From Candidatus Aalborgiella aggregata (GTDB lineage: Bacteria; Pseudomonadota; Gammaproteobacteria; Burkholderiales; Burkholderiaceae_C), in the NCBI GenBank assembly GCA_016705065.1, contig JADIYY010000002.1, forward strand, positions 310,001 through 374,000: DNA of 64,000 bases, in the 5' to 3' direction. The notes under the pieces were generated by a model that was not told the origin of the DNA, made no database searches, and worked only from the letters and a program-made list of their open reading frames with translations. The position numbers were made by a program, and so were the translations under genes. Shown here piece by piece: positions 34,945-44,069 of this stretch; position 1 is the first letter of the stretch; every line of letters begins with the position of its first letter.

Positions 34945-36012
34945 ATGAAAAATTTAAATCAAGCGGAAACTGTGCAGGCTGATATCGCCCCTATGAGTGT
35001 GTTTGAGCGGTATCTGTCAATATGGGTGTTCTTGTGCATATTGGTTGGCATTTTCCTAGGCAAGCTGCTGCCAGGACTTTTCGAAACGATTGGAAAAATC
35101 GAACTGGCCAAAGTTAATCTTCCTGTTGGACTTTTGATATGGATCATGATCATTCCGATGCTGGTTAAAGTAGATTTCAGCGCCATGAACGAAGTCCGTA
35201 AACACATGCGTGGTATTGGTGTAACGCTGTTTGTTAACTGGCTCGTCAAACCTTTTAGCATGGCTTTTCTAGGATGGCTATTTATTCGCAATATCTTTGC
35301 GGGTTATCTCCCAACAGATCAACTTGATAGCTACATTGCAGGATTGATTTTATTGGCGGCAGCACCTTGCACAGCCATGGTGTTTGTGTGGAGCCGTTTG
35401 ACAAAAGGCGATCCACTCTTTACTTTGTCACAAGTTGCATTAAATGACGGCATCATGATAGTGGCCTTTGCGCCATTGGTGGCGTTCTTACTGGGCATTT
35501 CCTCTATAACGGTCCCTTGGGATACCTTACTGACTTCAGTCATTCTTTACATCGTAGTGCCTGTCATTCTGGCGCAGCTATGGCGCAAGTCCCTATTAAA
35601 AAAGGGAACAGCTGCTTTCGATGCAGCCATGCAAAAAATCGGACCTTGGTCCATAGCGGCCCTATTAGGCACCTTGATTCTCTTATTTGCTTTTCAAGGT
35701 GAAGCAATTATCAAGCAACCTTTGGTGATCGCATTGCTTGCAGTACCCATCTTGATTCAGGTATTTTTCAACTCTGCACTAGCGTATTGGTTGAACCGGG
35801 TGGTGGGTGAGAAACACAATATCGCATGCCCATCAGCATTGATTGGTGCGTCTAATTTCTTCGAGTTAGCAGTAGCAGCTGCCATCAGTCTATTTGGTAT
35901 CAATTCCGGCGCAGCCTTGGCAACTGTCGTGGGCGTGCTGATAGAAGTTCCAGCCATGCTGCTTGTTGTCTATGTCGTCAACCAAACCAAACCCTGGTAC
36001 GAGCGTCGTTAA
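34945..36012 (+). CDS. acr3: ACR3 family arsenite exporter
   Basis: Inner-membrane exporter of arsenite with ten predicted helices. The 355-residue protein carries the ACR3 blocks LIWIMIIPMLVKVDFSAM, LLAAAPCTAMVFVWSRLTKG (with the essential Cys) and ALIGASNFFELAVAAAISLF. I use ATG at 34945, which has GAGAG at a good distance. ATG at 34930, adjoining the arsC stop, is also possible and adds five residues. Some databases name such genes arsB, but the family is ACR3. Confidence 0.93.
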   Translation: MKNLNQAETVQADIAPMSVFERYLSIWVFLCILVGIFLGKLLPGLFETIGKIELAKVNLPVGLLIWIMIIPMLVKVDFSAMNEVRKHMRGIGVTLFVNWLVKPFSMAFLGWLFIRNIFAGYLPTDQLDSYIAGLILLAAAPCTAMVFVWSRLTKGDPLFTLSQVALNDGIMIVAFAPLVAFLLGISSITVPWDTLLTSVILYIVVPVILAQLWRKSLLKKGTAAFDAAMQKIGPWSIAALLGTLILLFAFQGEAIIKQPLVIALLAVPILIQVFFNSALAYWLNRVVGEKHNIACPSALIGASNFFELAVAAAISLFGINSGAALATVVGVLIEVPAMLLVVYVVNQTKPWYERR

Positions 36013-36035
36013 GCTCAGTTACAAGAATTGTCAAT

Positions 36036-36458
36036 ATGTCAACCATCACTATCTACCACAACCCCAACTGCGGCACATCGCGCAATGTGTTGGCCATGAT
36101 TCGCAACTCAGGCGCTGAACCCACCGTAATTGAGTACCTGAAGACACCGCCCGGACGTGACAAGTTGGTGGAACTGATAACCGCCTTGGGTGTTCCTGTG
36201 CGCGAAGTGTTGCGTCAAAAAGGCACGCCCTATGAAGAATTGAACTTGGCCAATCCTGCACTGAGCGACGCTGAACTTATCGACGCCATGGTGGCGCACC
36301 CTGTTTTGATGAACCGCCCCATCGTCATCACACCCTTGGGCTATAAGTTGTGCCGACCATCAGAAACCGTGTTGGAAATATTACCCCATGCACAGCAAGC
36401 AGCCTTTAGCAAAGAAGATGGCGAGGCCGTCGTCAATACCGATGGCAAGCGAATTTAG
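36036..36458 (+). CDS. arsC: Arsenate reductase, glutaredoxin type
   Basis: Glutathione/glutaredoxin-dependent arsenate reductase. The 140-residue protein has the catalytic motif IYHNPNCGTSRNVLA with the active Cys at 12, and the arsenate-binding region (RQKGTPYEEL, RPIVITPLGYKLCRPSE). It is 24 bases after acr3. Unlike the arsC at 34426 it is related to E. coli ArsC, so the operon holds two arsenate reductases of independent origin. Confidence 0.93.
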   Translation: MSTITIYHNPNCGTSRNVLAMIRNSGAEPTVIEYLKTPPGRDKLVELITALGVPVREVLRQKGTPYEELNLANPALSDAELIDAMVAHPVLMNRPIVITPLGYKLCRPSETVLEILPHAQQAAFSKEDGEAVVNTDGKRI

Positions 36459-36468
36459 GCATTAAATC

Positions 36469-36521
36469 ATCCTGCAAACGTTGTATTAATTGCCCATACT
36501 GCTATTATTTATATAGCAATT
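36469..36521 (+). repeat. Interspersed repeat, copy C (diverged)
   Basis: Reads CAAACGTTGTATTAATTGCC, then CATACTGCTATTATTTATATAGCAA. The hairpin end and ATTGCC spacing match the family, but the left part has drifted from both subtypes. It sits just after the ars operon. Confidence 0.6.
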
Positions 36522-36628
36522 TGATTTCAGAGTTTCCTCTCTAAAACGTAGTTATTCTCACCATCTATATAGCGTCAATGCTGCAAAGCTGTTACCGTTG
36601 CACAGATTCAGAATAAAAATACGGTTGC

Positions 36629-37444
36629 ATGGCTAACAAGACTTTACTGGCACAAACGATTCCCACTGCTGACGATGCTATACATCACCCGCCACCTGCT
36701 CTGGCATTGATGGCATTGGAATTCCGCGTCTTCGCTGAATTCTGGACTCTGCTTCCAGCATGGCCTGCCTTGCGACGCGCACCTGCAGGTGACGGCCATT
36801 GCGTGATCATTTTTCCTGGCTTGGCCGCAGGTGATGCCAGCACCGCGCCACTGCGCATGTATTTGACCAGTTTGGGCTACGAAGTTGACGGCTGGAATCA
36901 AGGTATGAATCTAGGTCCACGGCAAGGTGTTTTAGAGGCGGCCAAAGCGCAAGTCACGGCAGATTTTAAGAAATCGGGCCGCAAAGTCAGTTTGATCGGT
37001 TGGAGTTTAGGCGGCATTTACGCGCGCGAAATTGCCAAAATGTTGCCCGACATGGTGCATTGCGTCATCACACTGGGCACACCATTTGCCAGCACACCAA
37101 AGTCAACTAATTTGTGGCGCTTATACGAATTGGCCACAGGTCGCAAAGTGGAACACGAAGCGGGAAAATTCAATTTAGCCGAAGCACCACCCATGCCGAC
37201 TGCCAGTATTTATTCCAAAACAGACGGCGTTGTGGCATGGCAAGGCAGCATTCAAGCGCCATCCAAAAACAACGAACGAACTGAAAATATCGAGGTCTTT
37301 GCCAGCCACATTGGTTTGGGCGTCAACCCTAGTACTTGGTGGGCAGTGGCGAATCGTTTGTCACAAACGCACAAAAACTGGACCCCATTCGTGCCGCCCA
37401 AATTAATGGGCTTGCAAAACGTGTTGTATCCGCAAGATAAATAA
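36629..37444 (+). CDS. Alpha/beta hydrolase
   Basis: A 271-residue alpha/beta-hydrolase-fold protein with nucleophile elbow GWSLGG (near 128-133), an oxyanion region FPGLAAGD and a C-terminal His in EVFASHIGLGVNP. The pattern suits an esterase or lipase-like enzyme; no signal peptide is seen and the substrate is unknown. It stands alone between two repeat copies (C upstream, D downstream), which hints at mobility or at monocistronic expression. Confidence 0.8.
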   Translation: MANKTLLAQTIPTADDAIHHPPPALALMALEFRVFAEFWTLLPAWPALRRAPAGDGHCVIIFPGLAAGDASTAPLRMYLTSLGYEVDGWNQGMNLGPRQGVLEAAKAQVTADFKKSGRKVSLIGWSLGGIYAREIAKMLPDMVHCVITLGTPFASTPKSTNLWRLYELATGRKVEHEAGKFNLAEAPPMPTASIYSKTDGVVAWQGSIQAPSKNNERTENIEVFASHIGLGVNPSTWWAVANRLSQTHKNWTPFVPPKLMGLQNVLYPQDK

Positions 37445-37459
37445 TCCGTCGTTTGTCTA

Positions 37460-37523
37460 AATTGCTATTCTTTTAATAGCAACTTAGGCAATCAATACGC
37501 CGGCTAGAGGCCAAATTCTTATA
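37460..37523 (-). repeat. Interspersed repeat, copy D (GGCCTCTAGCCGG subtype)
   Basis: On the minus strand it reads TTTGGCCTCTAGCCGGCGTA, then TTGATTGCCTAAGTTGCTAT and TAAAAGAATAGCAA. It is nearly the same as copy B. It lies between the convergent hydrolase and ppa genes. Confidence 0.85.
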
Positions 37524-37535
37524 AAAATCTAACGA

Positions 37536-38075
37536 TTAGGCTTGCAAACTCTTTTGGTAGTTTGCCATGCCATCCACGATTTCTTTGGTGGCAGCTTCTG
37601 GGCCTTCCCAGCCGTTGATTTTGACCCATTTGCCTTTTTCCAAATCTTTGTAATGTTCAAAGAAATGGGCAATGGTGTTCAAGCGCAGTTCGTTCAAATC
37701 CTCCGGTTTTTGCCAACGGCTGTAAAGTGAGCATTTTTTATCAACTGGCACTGCTAAAACTTTACCGTCTTCACCGGCTTCATCGGTCATTTTCAATATG
37801 CCAATCACGCGGCAAGTCACCACCACACCAGGAATCAAGGGCACAGGCGTGATAACGAGCACGTCAACCGGATCACCGTCACCGCTCAAGGTTTTGGGCA
37901 CATAACCGTAATTGGTTGGGTAGTGCATGGATGTGCTCATAAAGCGGTCCACAAAAATAGCGCCCGTTTCTTTATCCACCTCGTATTTGATAGGGTCTGC
38001 ATTCATCGGAATTTCGATGATGACGTTGAATTCGTGTGGCGCGTTTTTACCAGGGGTGACGTTATCGAGTGACAT
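37536..38075 (-). CDS. ppa: Soluble inorganic pyrophosphatase (family I)
   Basis: Hydrolyses pyrophosphate in the cytoplasm. The 179-residue protein has the family I signature GDGDPVDVLV (near 66-75), substrate-binding EIPMNADPIKYEVDK and FVDRFMSTSMHYPTNYGYVP, and the KKCSLYSRW region. Size is normal. It is divergent from hppA, the membrane-bound pyrophosphatase, across a 316-base region. Confidence 0.96.
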   Translation of the reverse strand: MSLDNVTPGKNAPHEFNVIIEIPMNADPIKYEVDKETGAIFVDRFMSTSMHYPTNYGYVPKTLSGDGDPVDVLVITPVPLIPGVVVTCRVIGILKMTDEAGEDGKVLAVPVDKKCSLYSRWQKPEDLNELRLNTIAHFFEHYKDLEKGKWVKINGWEGPEAATKEIVDGMANYQKSLQA

Positions 38076-38269
38076 GGTGATTTCTTTTAAAAATGGAGAA
38101 AGAGACAGGGAAAAAGTAGAAAATTGAAACGAAAAGTGATGAAAAACCTAAATTGAAGCTTTGGAGATTTGATTTAAATCTAAACAACCTAGGATTAACC
38201 CTGATTTTACTTGTCACAACCTTACAAGGCTGAAATCCATCAGATTTTAAGGTTACATTCATCAGGTTG

Positions 38270-38391
38270 GCCAATCAAGCCCCTTGTAGTTGCTTCTACA
38301 AGGATGTGACGAGGAAGCAACGCAGCGGGAGATTGCGTTGTCACCACAAGGCAGCTCCCTACAAGCGAATCAACCGTAGAGGAGTAAAACT
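38270..38391 (+). promoter_or_regulatory. Structured leader of hppA with competing helices
   Basis: CCTTGTAG (38282-38289) pairs perfectly with CTACAAGG (38296-38303). A second CTACAAG at 38359-38365 could compete for the same strand. Between them GTGA/TCAC (38306, 38341) encloses CAACGCA/TGCGTTG (38318-38324, 38334-38340) with an unpaired GAGGAAG side. The ribosome binding site GAGGAG follows at about 38380. The design resembles a cis-acting RNA switch; I cannot assign a known class. The preceding 190 bases (38080-38269) show no gene and look like ordinary AT-rich promoter sequence. Confidence 0.5.
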
Positions 38392-40919
38392 ATGTCAGGA
38401 AATTCCGCGCTCGTTCTAGCGCTCATTTGTGGGCTTGCGGCCGTGGTATACGGCTTGTGGGCACGCAGTTGGATACTTTCACAAGACGCAGGTAATGCGC
38501 GCATGCAAGAAATTGCTGCCGCCATTCAAACCGGCGCTGCCGCCTATTTGGCGCGTCAGTACAAAACCATCACCGTGGTCGGTGTGGTCTTAGCGATTTT
38601 GATATTCTTCTTTCTCGACAGCATGTCTGCCATTGGCTTTGTCATTGGCGCGGTACTGTCTGGTTTGTGTGGCTTCATTGGCATGAACGTTTCTGTGCGC
38701 GCCAATGTACGCACCGCACAAGCAGCTACCAAAGGCATCGGCCCCGCATTGGATGTGGCTTTCCGTGGTGGTGCCATTACTGGTATGTTGGTGGTGGGCT
38801 TAGGTTTGCTGGGCGTGACCGTTTTCTACTGGTTCTTAGCTGGCAATGGCAACCACACTCCAGATAAAAACTTGGCGCAGATGTTGAACCCATTGATTGG
38901 CTTCGCATTCGGCTCATCACTCATTTCCATTTTTGCGCGTTTGGGCGGTGGTATTTTCACCAAAGGTGCAGACGTGGGTGCGGATTTGGTAGGCAAAGTT
39001 GAAGCCGGTATTCCAGAAGATGATCCGCGAAATCCAGCTGTGATTGCGGATAACGTGGGTGACAATGTGGGTGATTGTGCTGGTATGGCAGCCGACTTGT
39101 TTGAAACCTATGCCGTCACACTGATTGCAACCATGGTTTTGGGTGCATTGCTGGTGACCAACGCCGGTTCATCAGCCGTGGTCTACCCCTTGGCGCTAGG
39201 TGCTGTGTCCATCATTGCTTCCATCATTGGTTGCTTCTTCGTAAAAGCATCGCCGGGCATGAAAAATGTGATGCCTGCTCTCTACAAAGGTTTGGCAGTG
39301 GCTGGCGGTTTGTCTCTCATCGCTTTTTACTTTGTGACTGTGGCCATCATTCCAGACAATGCCATCAAGGCCAGCGGTTCGCAAATGGCGCTGTTTGGTT
39401 CGTGCTTCGTGGGTTTGGCGCTCACTGGCGTATTGGTTTGGGTAACGGAATATTACACAGGCACGCAATACGCACCTGTGAAACACATTGCTCAAGCATC
39501 CACCACTGGCCACGGCACGAACATCATTGCCGGCTTGGGCGTTTCGATGCGCTCCACTGCTTGGCCTGTGTTGTTTGTATGCATTGCCATCTGGAGTGCT
39601 TATGCAATGGCTGGTCTATACGGCATTGCAATTGCAGCCACCGCTATGCTCAGCATGGCTGGCATCGTGGTGGCGCTTGACGCTTATGGCCCCATCACCG
39701 ACAACGCCGGTGGCATTGCCGAGATGGCAGAGTTGCCCTCGTCCGTACGTGATGTGACTGATCCGCTGGATGCCGTAGGCAATACCACCAAAGCCGTGAC
39801 CAAGGGTTACGCGATTGGTTCAGCTGGCTTGGCCGCACTCGTTTTGTTTGCGGATTACACCCACAAATTAGAGTCTTACGGCAGCTTGGTGAGCTTTGAT
39901 TTGAGCAACCCAATGGTCATCATTGGTCTTTTCATTGGCGGTTTGATTCCTTACCTCTTTGGCGCGATGGCGATGGAAGCCGTGGGCCGTGCTGCGGGTT
40001 CAGTGGTGGTTGAAGTGCGCCGCCAGTTCCAAGATGGTGCGATCATGGCCGGCAAACGCAAGCCTGATTACAGCGCGGCTGTTGACATGCTCACCACCGC
40101 TGCCATTAAAGAAATGATGATTCCCTCGCTCTTGCCAGTTGTCGCACCCATCGTGGTTGGTCTGGCACTCGGCCCCGCTGCTTTAGGTGGTTTGCTGATG
40201 GGTACCATTGTGACGGGCTTGTTCGTAGCGATTTCAATGTGTACTGGCGGTGGCGCTTGGGACAATGCCAAGAAACTCATCGAAGACAACTTCGTTGACA
40301 AAGATGGTGTAACCCACAAAAAGGCGGTGACACACACAAAGCCGCCGTCACAGGTGACACAGTGGGTGACCCCTACAAAGACACCGCTGGTCCAGCTGTC
40401 AACCCGCTCATCAAAATCATCAACATTGTGGCGCTATTGATTGTGCCTTTGATGATGTCAATCCACGGCAAGCCTGCCGCTCCTATGGTTGCTGCGCCTG
40501 CTGTTGCAGCAGCCGTGGTAGCAACAGGCGCAGCCCCTGGCTATGACACGGGCGCTGCGCCAGCTGCTCTAGATTCGGCCGCATCATCAGATACTGCATC
40601 AGTCAAAGTTGAAAATGGTGTGGTGAAGTTTTACTTTGCATCTGGCAAAGCTGATGTAGCTGTTGGTAGCGCTGCGGCATTGGCCGACGTAGCCAAGGCA
40701 GTCGCTGGCGGCAAGAAAGCTTTTGTCAGCGGCTACCACGACGCCAAAGGTGACCCTGTAAAAAATGCAGAATTGGCTAAACAACGTGCAATGAATGTAC
40801 AGGCTGCTTTGAAAGAAGCTGGCGTGGCGGCAGATAAGGTGGAATTAAAGAAACCTGAACAAGCCAAAGCTGATGGCCCAGCTTCTGAAGCAAGGCGCGT
40901 CGAAGTTAGCGTGCAATAA
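38392..40919 (+). CDS. hppA: Membrane-bound proton pyrophosphatase with C-terminal OmpA-like domain (one-base frameshift at 40318-40322)
   Basis: Couples pyrophosphate hydrolysis to ion pumping across the inner membrane. The first 643 residues show the 16-helix pyrophosphatase with catalytic DVGADLVGKVE and DNVGDNVGDCAGMAADLFE. Lys and Thr in GNTTKAVTKG mark the K+-independent, proton-pumping class. After DKDGVTHKK the frame breaks; one extra A in the AAAAA run restores GGDTHKAAVTGDTVGDPYKD and the last helix. The repaired protein (about 842 residues) ends in a Pro/Ala linker and an OmpA-like domain (VVKFYFASGKADV, SGYHDAKGD, NAELAKQRAMNVQAAL, EARRVEVSV). As sequenced, translation stops at 40440. 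I suspect an assembly error because both sides are well conserved. Confidence 0.88.
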
Positions 40920-40946
40920 AAAAAACAGCGCTTCCTTTTCTACTCA

Positions 40947-40975
40947 AATAGCCCACTTTGGTGGGCTATTTTTTT
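40947..40975 (+). terminator. Rho-independent terminator after hppA
   Basis: AATAGCCCAC/GTGGGCTATT forms a 10-bp stem with a four-base loop followed by T5. It lies 28 bases after the stop of the OmpA-like part. This supports that part being the true 3' end of the hppA transcript. Confidence 0.92.
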
Positions 40976-41022
40976 GATTGATTTGTAAGATAATCATTGT
41001 CGTCAGCACATCCATATAAAAC

Positions 41023-41526
41023 ATGAAACAACAAAACAGTTACAACTTCGAAGAACTACTCGCTTGCGGGCGCGGCGAATTGTTTGGCGAAGGCAATGCC
41101 AAACTACCACTTCCTCCTATGCTGATGTTTGATCGCATCACATCCATCACCGCGGATGGTGGCAAACATGGCAAAGGACAAATCATTGCAGAACTGGACA
41201 TCAAGCCAGATTTGTGGTTTTTTGATTGCCATTTTCAAGGTGATCCCGTCATGCCAGGCTGCTTAGGCCTAGATGCCATGTGGCAATTGATTGGCTTTTT
41301 CTTGGGCTGGAGTGGCGGACCTGGACGTGGTCGCGCATTGGGTGCGGGTGAAATCAAATTCACCGGCGAAGTACTACCCACTGGCAAACTGGTCACATAC
41401 CGCATTGACATCAATCGCCTTGTTTTGCGTAAATTGGTGATGGGCGTGGCGGATGCCACCTTGGAAATTGATGGCAAAGAAATTTACACTGCCACAGATT
41501 TGAAAGTTGGTTTGTATACCAGCTAA
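41023..41526 (+). CDS. fabA: 3-hydroxydecanoyl-ACP dehydratase/isomerase
   Basis: Introduces the cis double bond for unsaturated fatty acids. The 167-residue protein has the hot-dog fold with active His in DCHFQGDPVMPGCLGLDAMW (near 70) and GEIKFTGEVLPTGK. It is followed by fabB, its classic partner, with 41 bases to the chosen start. Length is normal. Confidence 0.96.
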   Translation: MKQQNSYNFEELLACGRGELFGEGNAKLPLPPMLMFDRITSITADGGKHGKGQIIAELDIKPDLWFFDCHFQGDPVMPGCLGLDAMWQLIGFFLGWSGGPGRGRALGAGEIKFTGEVLPTGKLVTYRIDINRLVLRKLVMGVADATLEIDGKEIYTATDLKVGLYTS

Positions 41527-41567
41527 ATTTGAAAACGGCTCAACTTATACCGAATAGGAACACCATC

Positions 41568-42812
41568 ATGCGTCGCGTTGTCGTTACAGGAATGGGCATT
41601 GTTTGCAGCATTGGCAATAACAAAGCCGAGGTATTGGACAGTCTCAAAGCGGGCCGCTCAGGCATTACTTTTCAACCGGAATATGAAGCGCGTGGTTTGC
41701 GTTCGCATGTGGCGGGCTCAGTAAAAAACTTGGATGTAGAAGCGCTCATCGACCGCAAATTGATGCGTTTCATGGCAGATGGTCATGCCTACGCTTGGTT
41801 AGCTATGCAAGAAGCGATTGCCGATGCGGGTTTAACAGAAGACAAAGTTTCGAATTTGCGCACGGGCTTGATTGTGGGCGCAGGCGGTGCATCGCACGTA
41901 AGCATTTCGCAAGGCATCGACACCCTCAAAGAAAAAGGCGTCAAGCGCGTTGGTCCGTACATGGTCACAAAAGCCATGGCCAGCGGTGTGTCCGCCTGCT
42001 TGGCCACGGGTGCAAAAATCAAAGGCGTCAATTACAGCATCAGCTCGGCTTGTGCCACCAGTGCGCATTGCATTGGCGCAGCTGCCGAACAAATTCAGCT
42101 GGGCAAACAAGACGTGATGTTTGCGGGTGGCGCGGAAGAAGAAGATTGGACGCTGTCGTTCATGTTTGATGCCATGGGCGCATTGTCCAGCAAATACAAC
42201 GCCACACCCGAAAAAGCGTCGCGCACCTACGATGCGGATCGCGATGGCTTCGTCATCTCTGGCGGTGGTGGCATTTTGGTGCTGGAAGAATACGAACACG
42301 CCAAAGCACGTGGCGCCAAAATTTATGCTGAGCTGGTCGGCTATGGTGCCACATCTGACGGCTACGACATGGTCGCACCCAGCGGTGAAGGCGCTTTGCG
42401 TTGCATGCAAATGGCGCTGTTAGATGCCAATGGCAAAGATGTTGGGCAAGTCGATTACGTCAACACCCACGGGACCAGCACGCCGGTGGGCGATGTGAAA
42501 GAAATAGAAGCCATACGTGCTGTGTTTGCGGATGGTTCACAAACCAAAGTCCCACACATTGCATCGACCAAATCCCTCACCGGTCACGCATTGGGTGCAG
42601 CCGGTGTGAATGAAGCCATCTACACGCTGCTAATGATGGAAAACAATTTCATTGCGGCTTCTGCCAATATTGAAAACTTAGATCCAGCCGCTGCCGGCTT
42701 GCCAATTGTTTTGAATCGCATTGACGATATCCAAATTGAAACTGCGATGTCCAACAGCTTTGGCTTTGGTGGAACCAACGCCACGCTGACCTTTTCCCGC
42801 AAAGGACTTTAA
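41568..42812 (+). CDS. fabB: 3-oxoacyl-ACP synthase I
   Basis: Elongates unsaturated acyl chains made through FabA. The ATG at 41568 (MRRVVVTGMGIVCSIGNN) has AGGA upstream and the standard N-terminus; the longer frame from 41529 is not needed. The 414 residues include catalytic Cys in SSACATSAHCIG, the two His in NTHGTSTPVGD and KSLTGHALGAAG, and NSFGFGGTNA. fabA precedes it. Confidence 0.96.
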   Translation: MRRVVVTGMGIVCSIGNNKAEVLDSLKAGRSGITFQPEYEARGLRSHVAGSVKNLDVEALIDRKLMRFMADGHAYAWLAMQEAIADAGLTEDKVSNLRTGLIVGAGGASHVSISQGIDTLKEKGVKRVGPYMVTKAMASGVSACLATGAKIKGVNYSISSACATSAHCIGAAAEQIQLGKQDVMFAGGAEEEDWTLSFMFDAMGALSSKYNATPEKASRTYDADRDGFVISGGGGILVLEEYEHAKARGAKIYAELVGYGATSDGYDMVAPSGEGALRCMQMALLDANGKDVGQVDYVNTHGTSTPVGDVKEIEAIRAVFADGSQTKVPHIASTKSLTGHALGAAGVNEAIYTLLMMENNFIAASANIENLDPAAAGLPIVLNRIDDIQIETAMSNSFGFGGTNATLTFSRKGL

Positions 42813-42854
42813 GCTGTGGCCAGCCACTTCGGATGAAAATGGCACAATGCCAAT

Positions 42855-44069
42855 ATGTCTGAAGCAACGCTCTACCCTCACAAAAATCATCGCATGATTT
42901 TCATGCAAGATGAACGTGTACCACGTCCACTTGCGCACAACATTGATTTAAAGAATCTGCCAGACTTTGATGCAACAGGGCAACTGCTTGACCATTTGGG
43001 AAGACCGCTGCGTGATTTGCGCATCAGCGTCACCGACCGCTGCAACTTTCGCTGCAACTACTGCATGCCGAAAGAGGTTTTCACCAAAGATTACCCCTAT
43101 TTACCACACAGTGCTTTGCTCAGTTTTGAAGAAATCACACGCCTAGCTAAAGTATTTTTGTCGCACGGTGTTCGCAAAATTCGCTTAACAGGTGGCGAGC
43201 CACTTTTGCGTAAAAACCTCGAAGTACTGATTACTCAACTCGCAGACTTGCGCACCCCTGAAGGCCACGCACTCGATTTAACGCTGACCACTAACGGCTC
43301 ATTGCTTGCCAAAAAAGCCAAAGCATTGAAAGCTGCGGGTTTGCATCGCGTCACCGTGAGTTTGGATGGATTGGATGATGCCATCTTTCGCAGCATGAAC
43401 GATGTGGATTTTCCAGTGGCAGATGTGTTGGCGGGCATTGATGCAGCACGAGAAGCTGGTCTGGGCTTGGATACCAAGGGGCAATTCAGCGGCATCAAAA
43501 TCAACATGGTGGTCAAGCGTGGCACCAACACTGATCAAATATTGCCCATGGCCAGACGGTTTCAAGGCACTGGCATGGTGTTGCGCTTCATTGAATACAT
43601 GGACGTGGGAGCCAGCAACGGTTGGCGCATGGATGAAGTCATGCCATCGAGCGAAGTGGTGGCCTTGATCAATAAGGAAATGCCACTGGTGCAATTGGCA
43701 GCCAACAACCCGGGCGAAACCGCACAACGCTGGGGCTATGCAGATGCTTCAGGAAAGTATGACCCGGCTTTGGGAGAAATTGGTGTCATCAGCAGCGTCA
43801 CCCAAGCTTTTTGCGGCGATTGCAACCGTGCCCGTTTGTCAACTGAAGGCAAACTGTATTTGTGCTTGTTTGCCAACCAGGGCTACGACTTGCTGCCCTT
43901 GTTACGCGGCACGGATGTCACTACTGACGCAACCATCGCCAATGCCATCGCGCAAATATGGCAACAACGCACGGATCGTTACTCCGAGTTGCGCAGCAGC
44001 ATGCCACCCGATACACAAAGCAGCACCAATGTGCCTAAACGCGTCGAGATGAGTTACATCGGTGGCTAA
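42855..44069 (+). CDS. moaA: GTP 3',8-cyclase
   Basis: Radical-SAM enzyme for the first step of molybdopterin synthesis. The 404-residue protein has the N-terminal cluster motif with Cys 63, 67 and 70 (DRCNFRCNYC), the C-terminal cluster (FCGDCNRARLSTEGKLYLCL) and the essential Gly-Gly end (YIGG). It carries about 50 extra N-terminal residues compared with E. coli, which is common in Burkholderiales. mobA overlaps its end by eight bases. The product cofactor would serve enzymes such as NasA, broken at 2.4 kb. Confidence 0.95.
   Translation: MSEATLYPHKNHRMIFMQDERVPRPLAHNIDLKNLPDFDATGQLLDHLGRPLRDLRISVTDRCNFRCNYCMPKEVFTKDYPYLPHSALLSFEEITRLAKVFLSHGVRKIRLTGGEPLLRKNLEVLITQLADLRTPEGHALDLTLTTNGSLLAKKAKALKAAGLHRVTVSLDGLDDAIFRSMNDVDFPVADVLAGIDAAREAGLGLDTKGQFSGIKINMVVKRGTNTDQILPMARRFQGTGMVLRFIEYMDVGASNGWRMDEVMPSSEVVALINKEMPLVQLAANNPGETAQRWGYADASGKYDPALGEIGVISSVTQAFCGDCNRARLSTEGKLYLCLFANQGYDLLPLLRGTDVTTDATIANAIAQIWQQRTDRYSELRSSMPPDTQSSTNVPKRVEMSYIGG

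Noticed and set aside
40362..40919. A separate gene for an OmpA-like protein starting MGDPYKDTAGPAVNP
   Set aside because: These first residues are the conserved C-terminus of membrane pyrophosphatase, so this is the 3' part of hppA after a frameshift.
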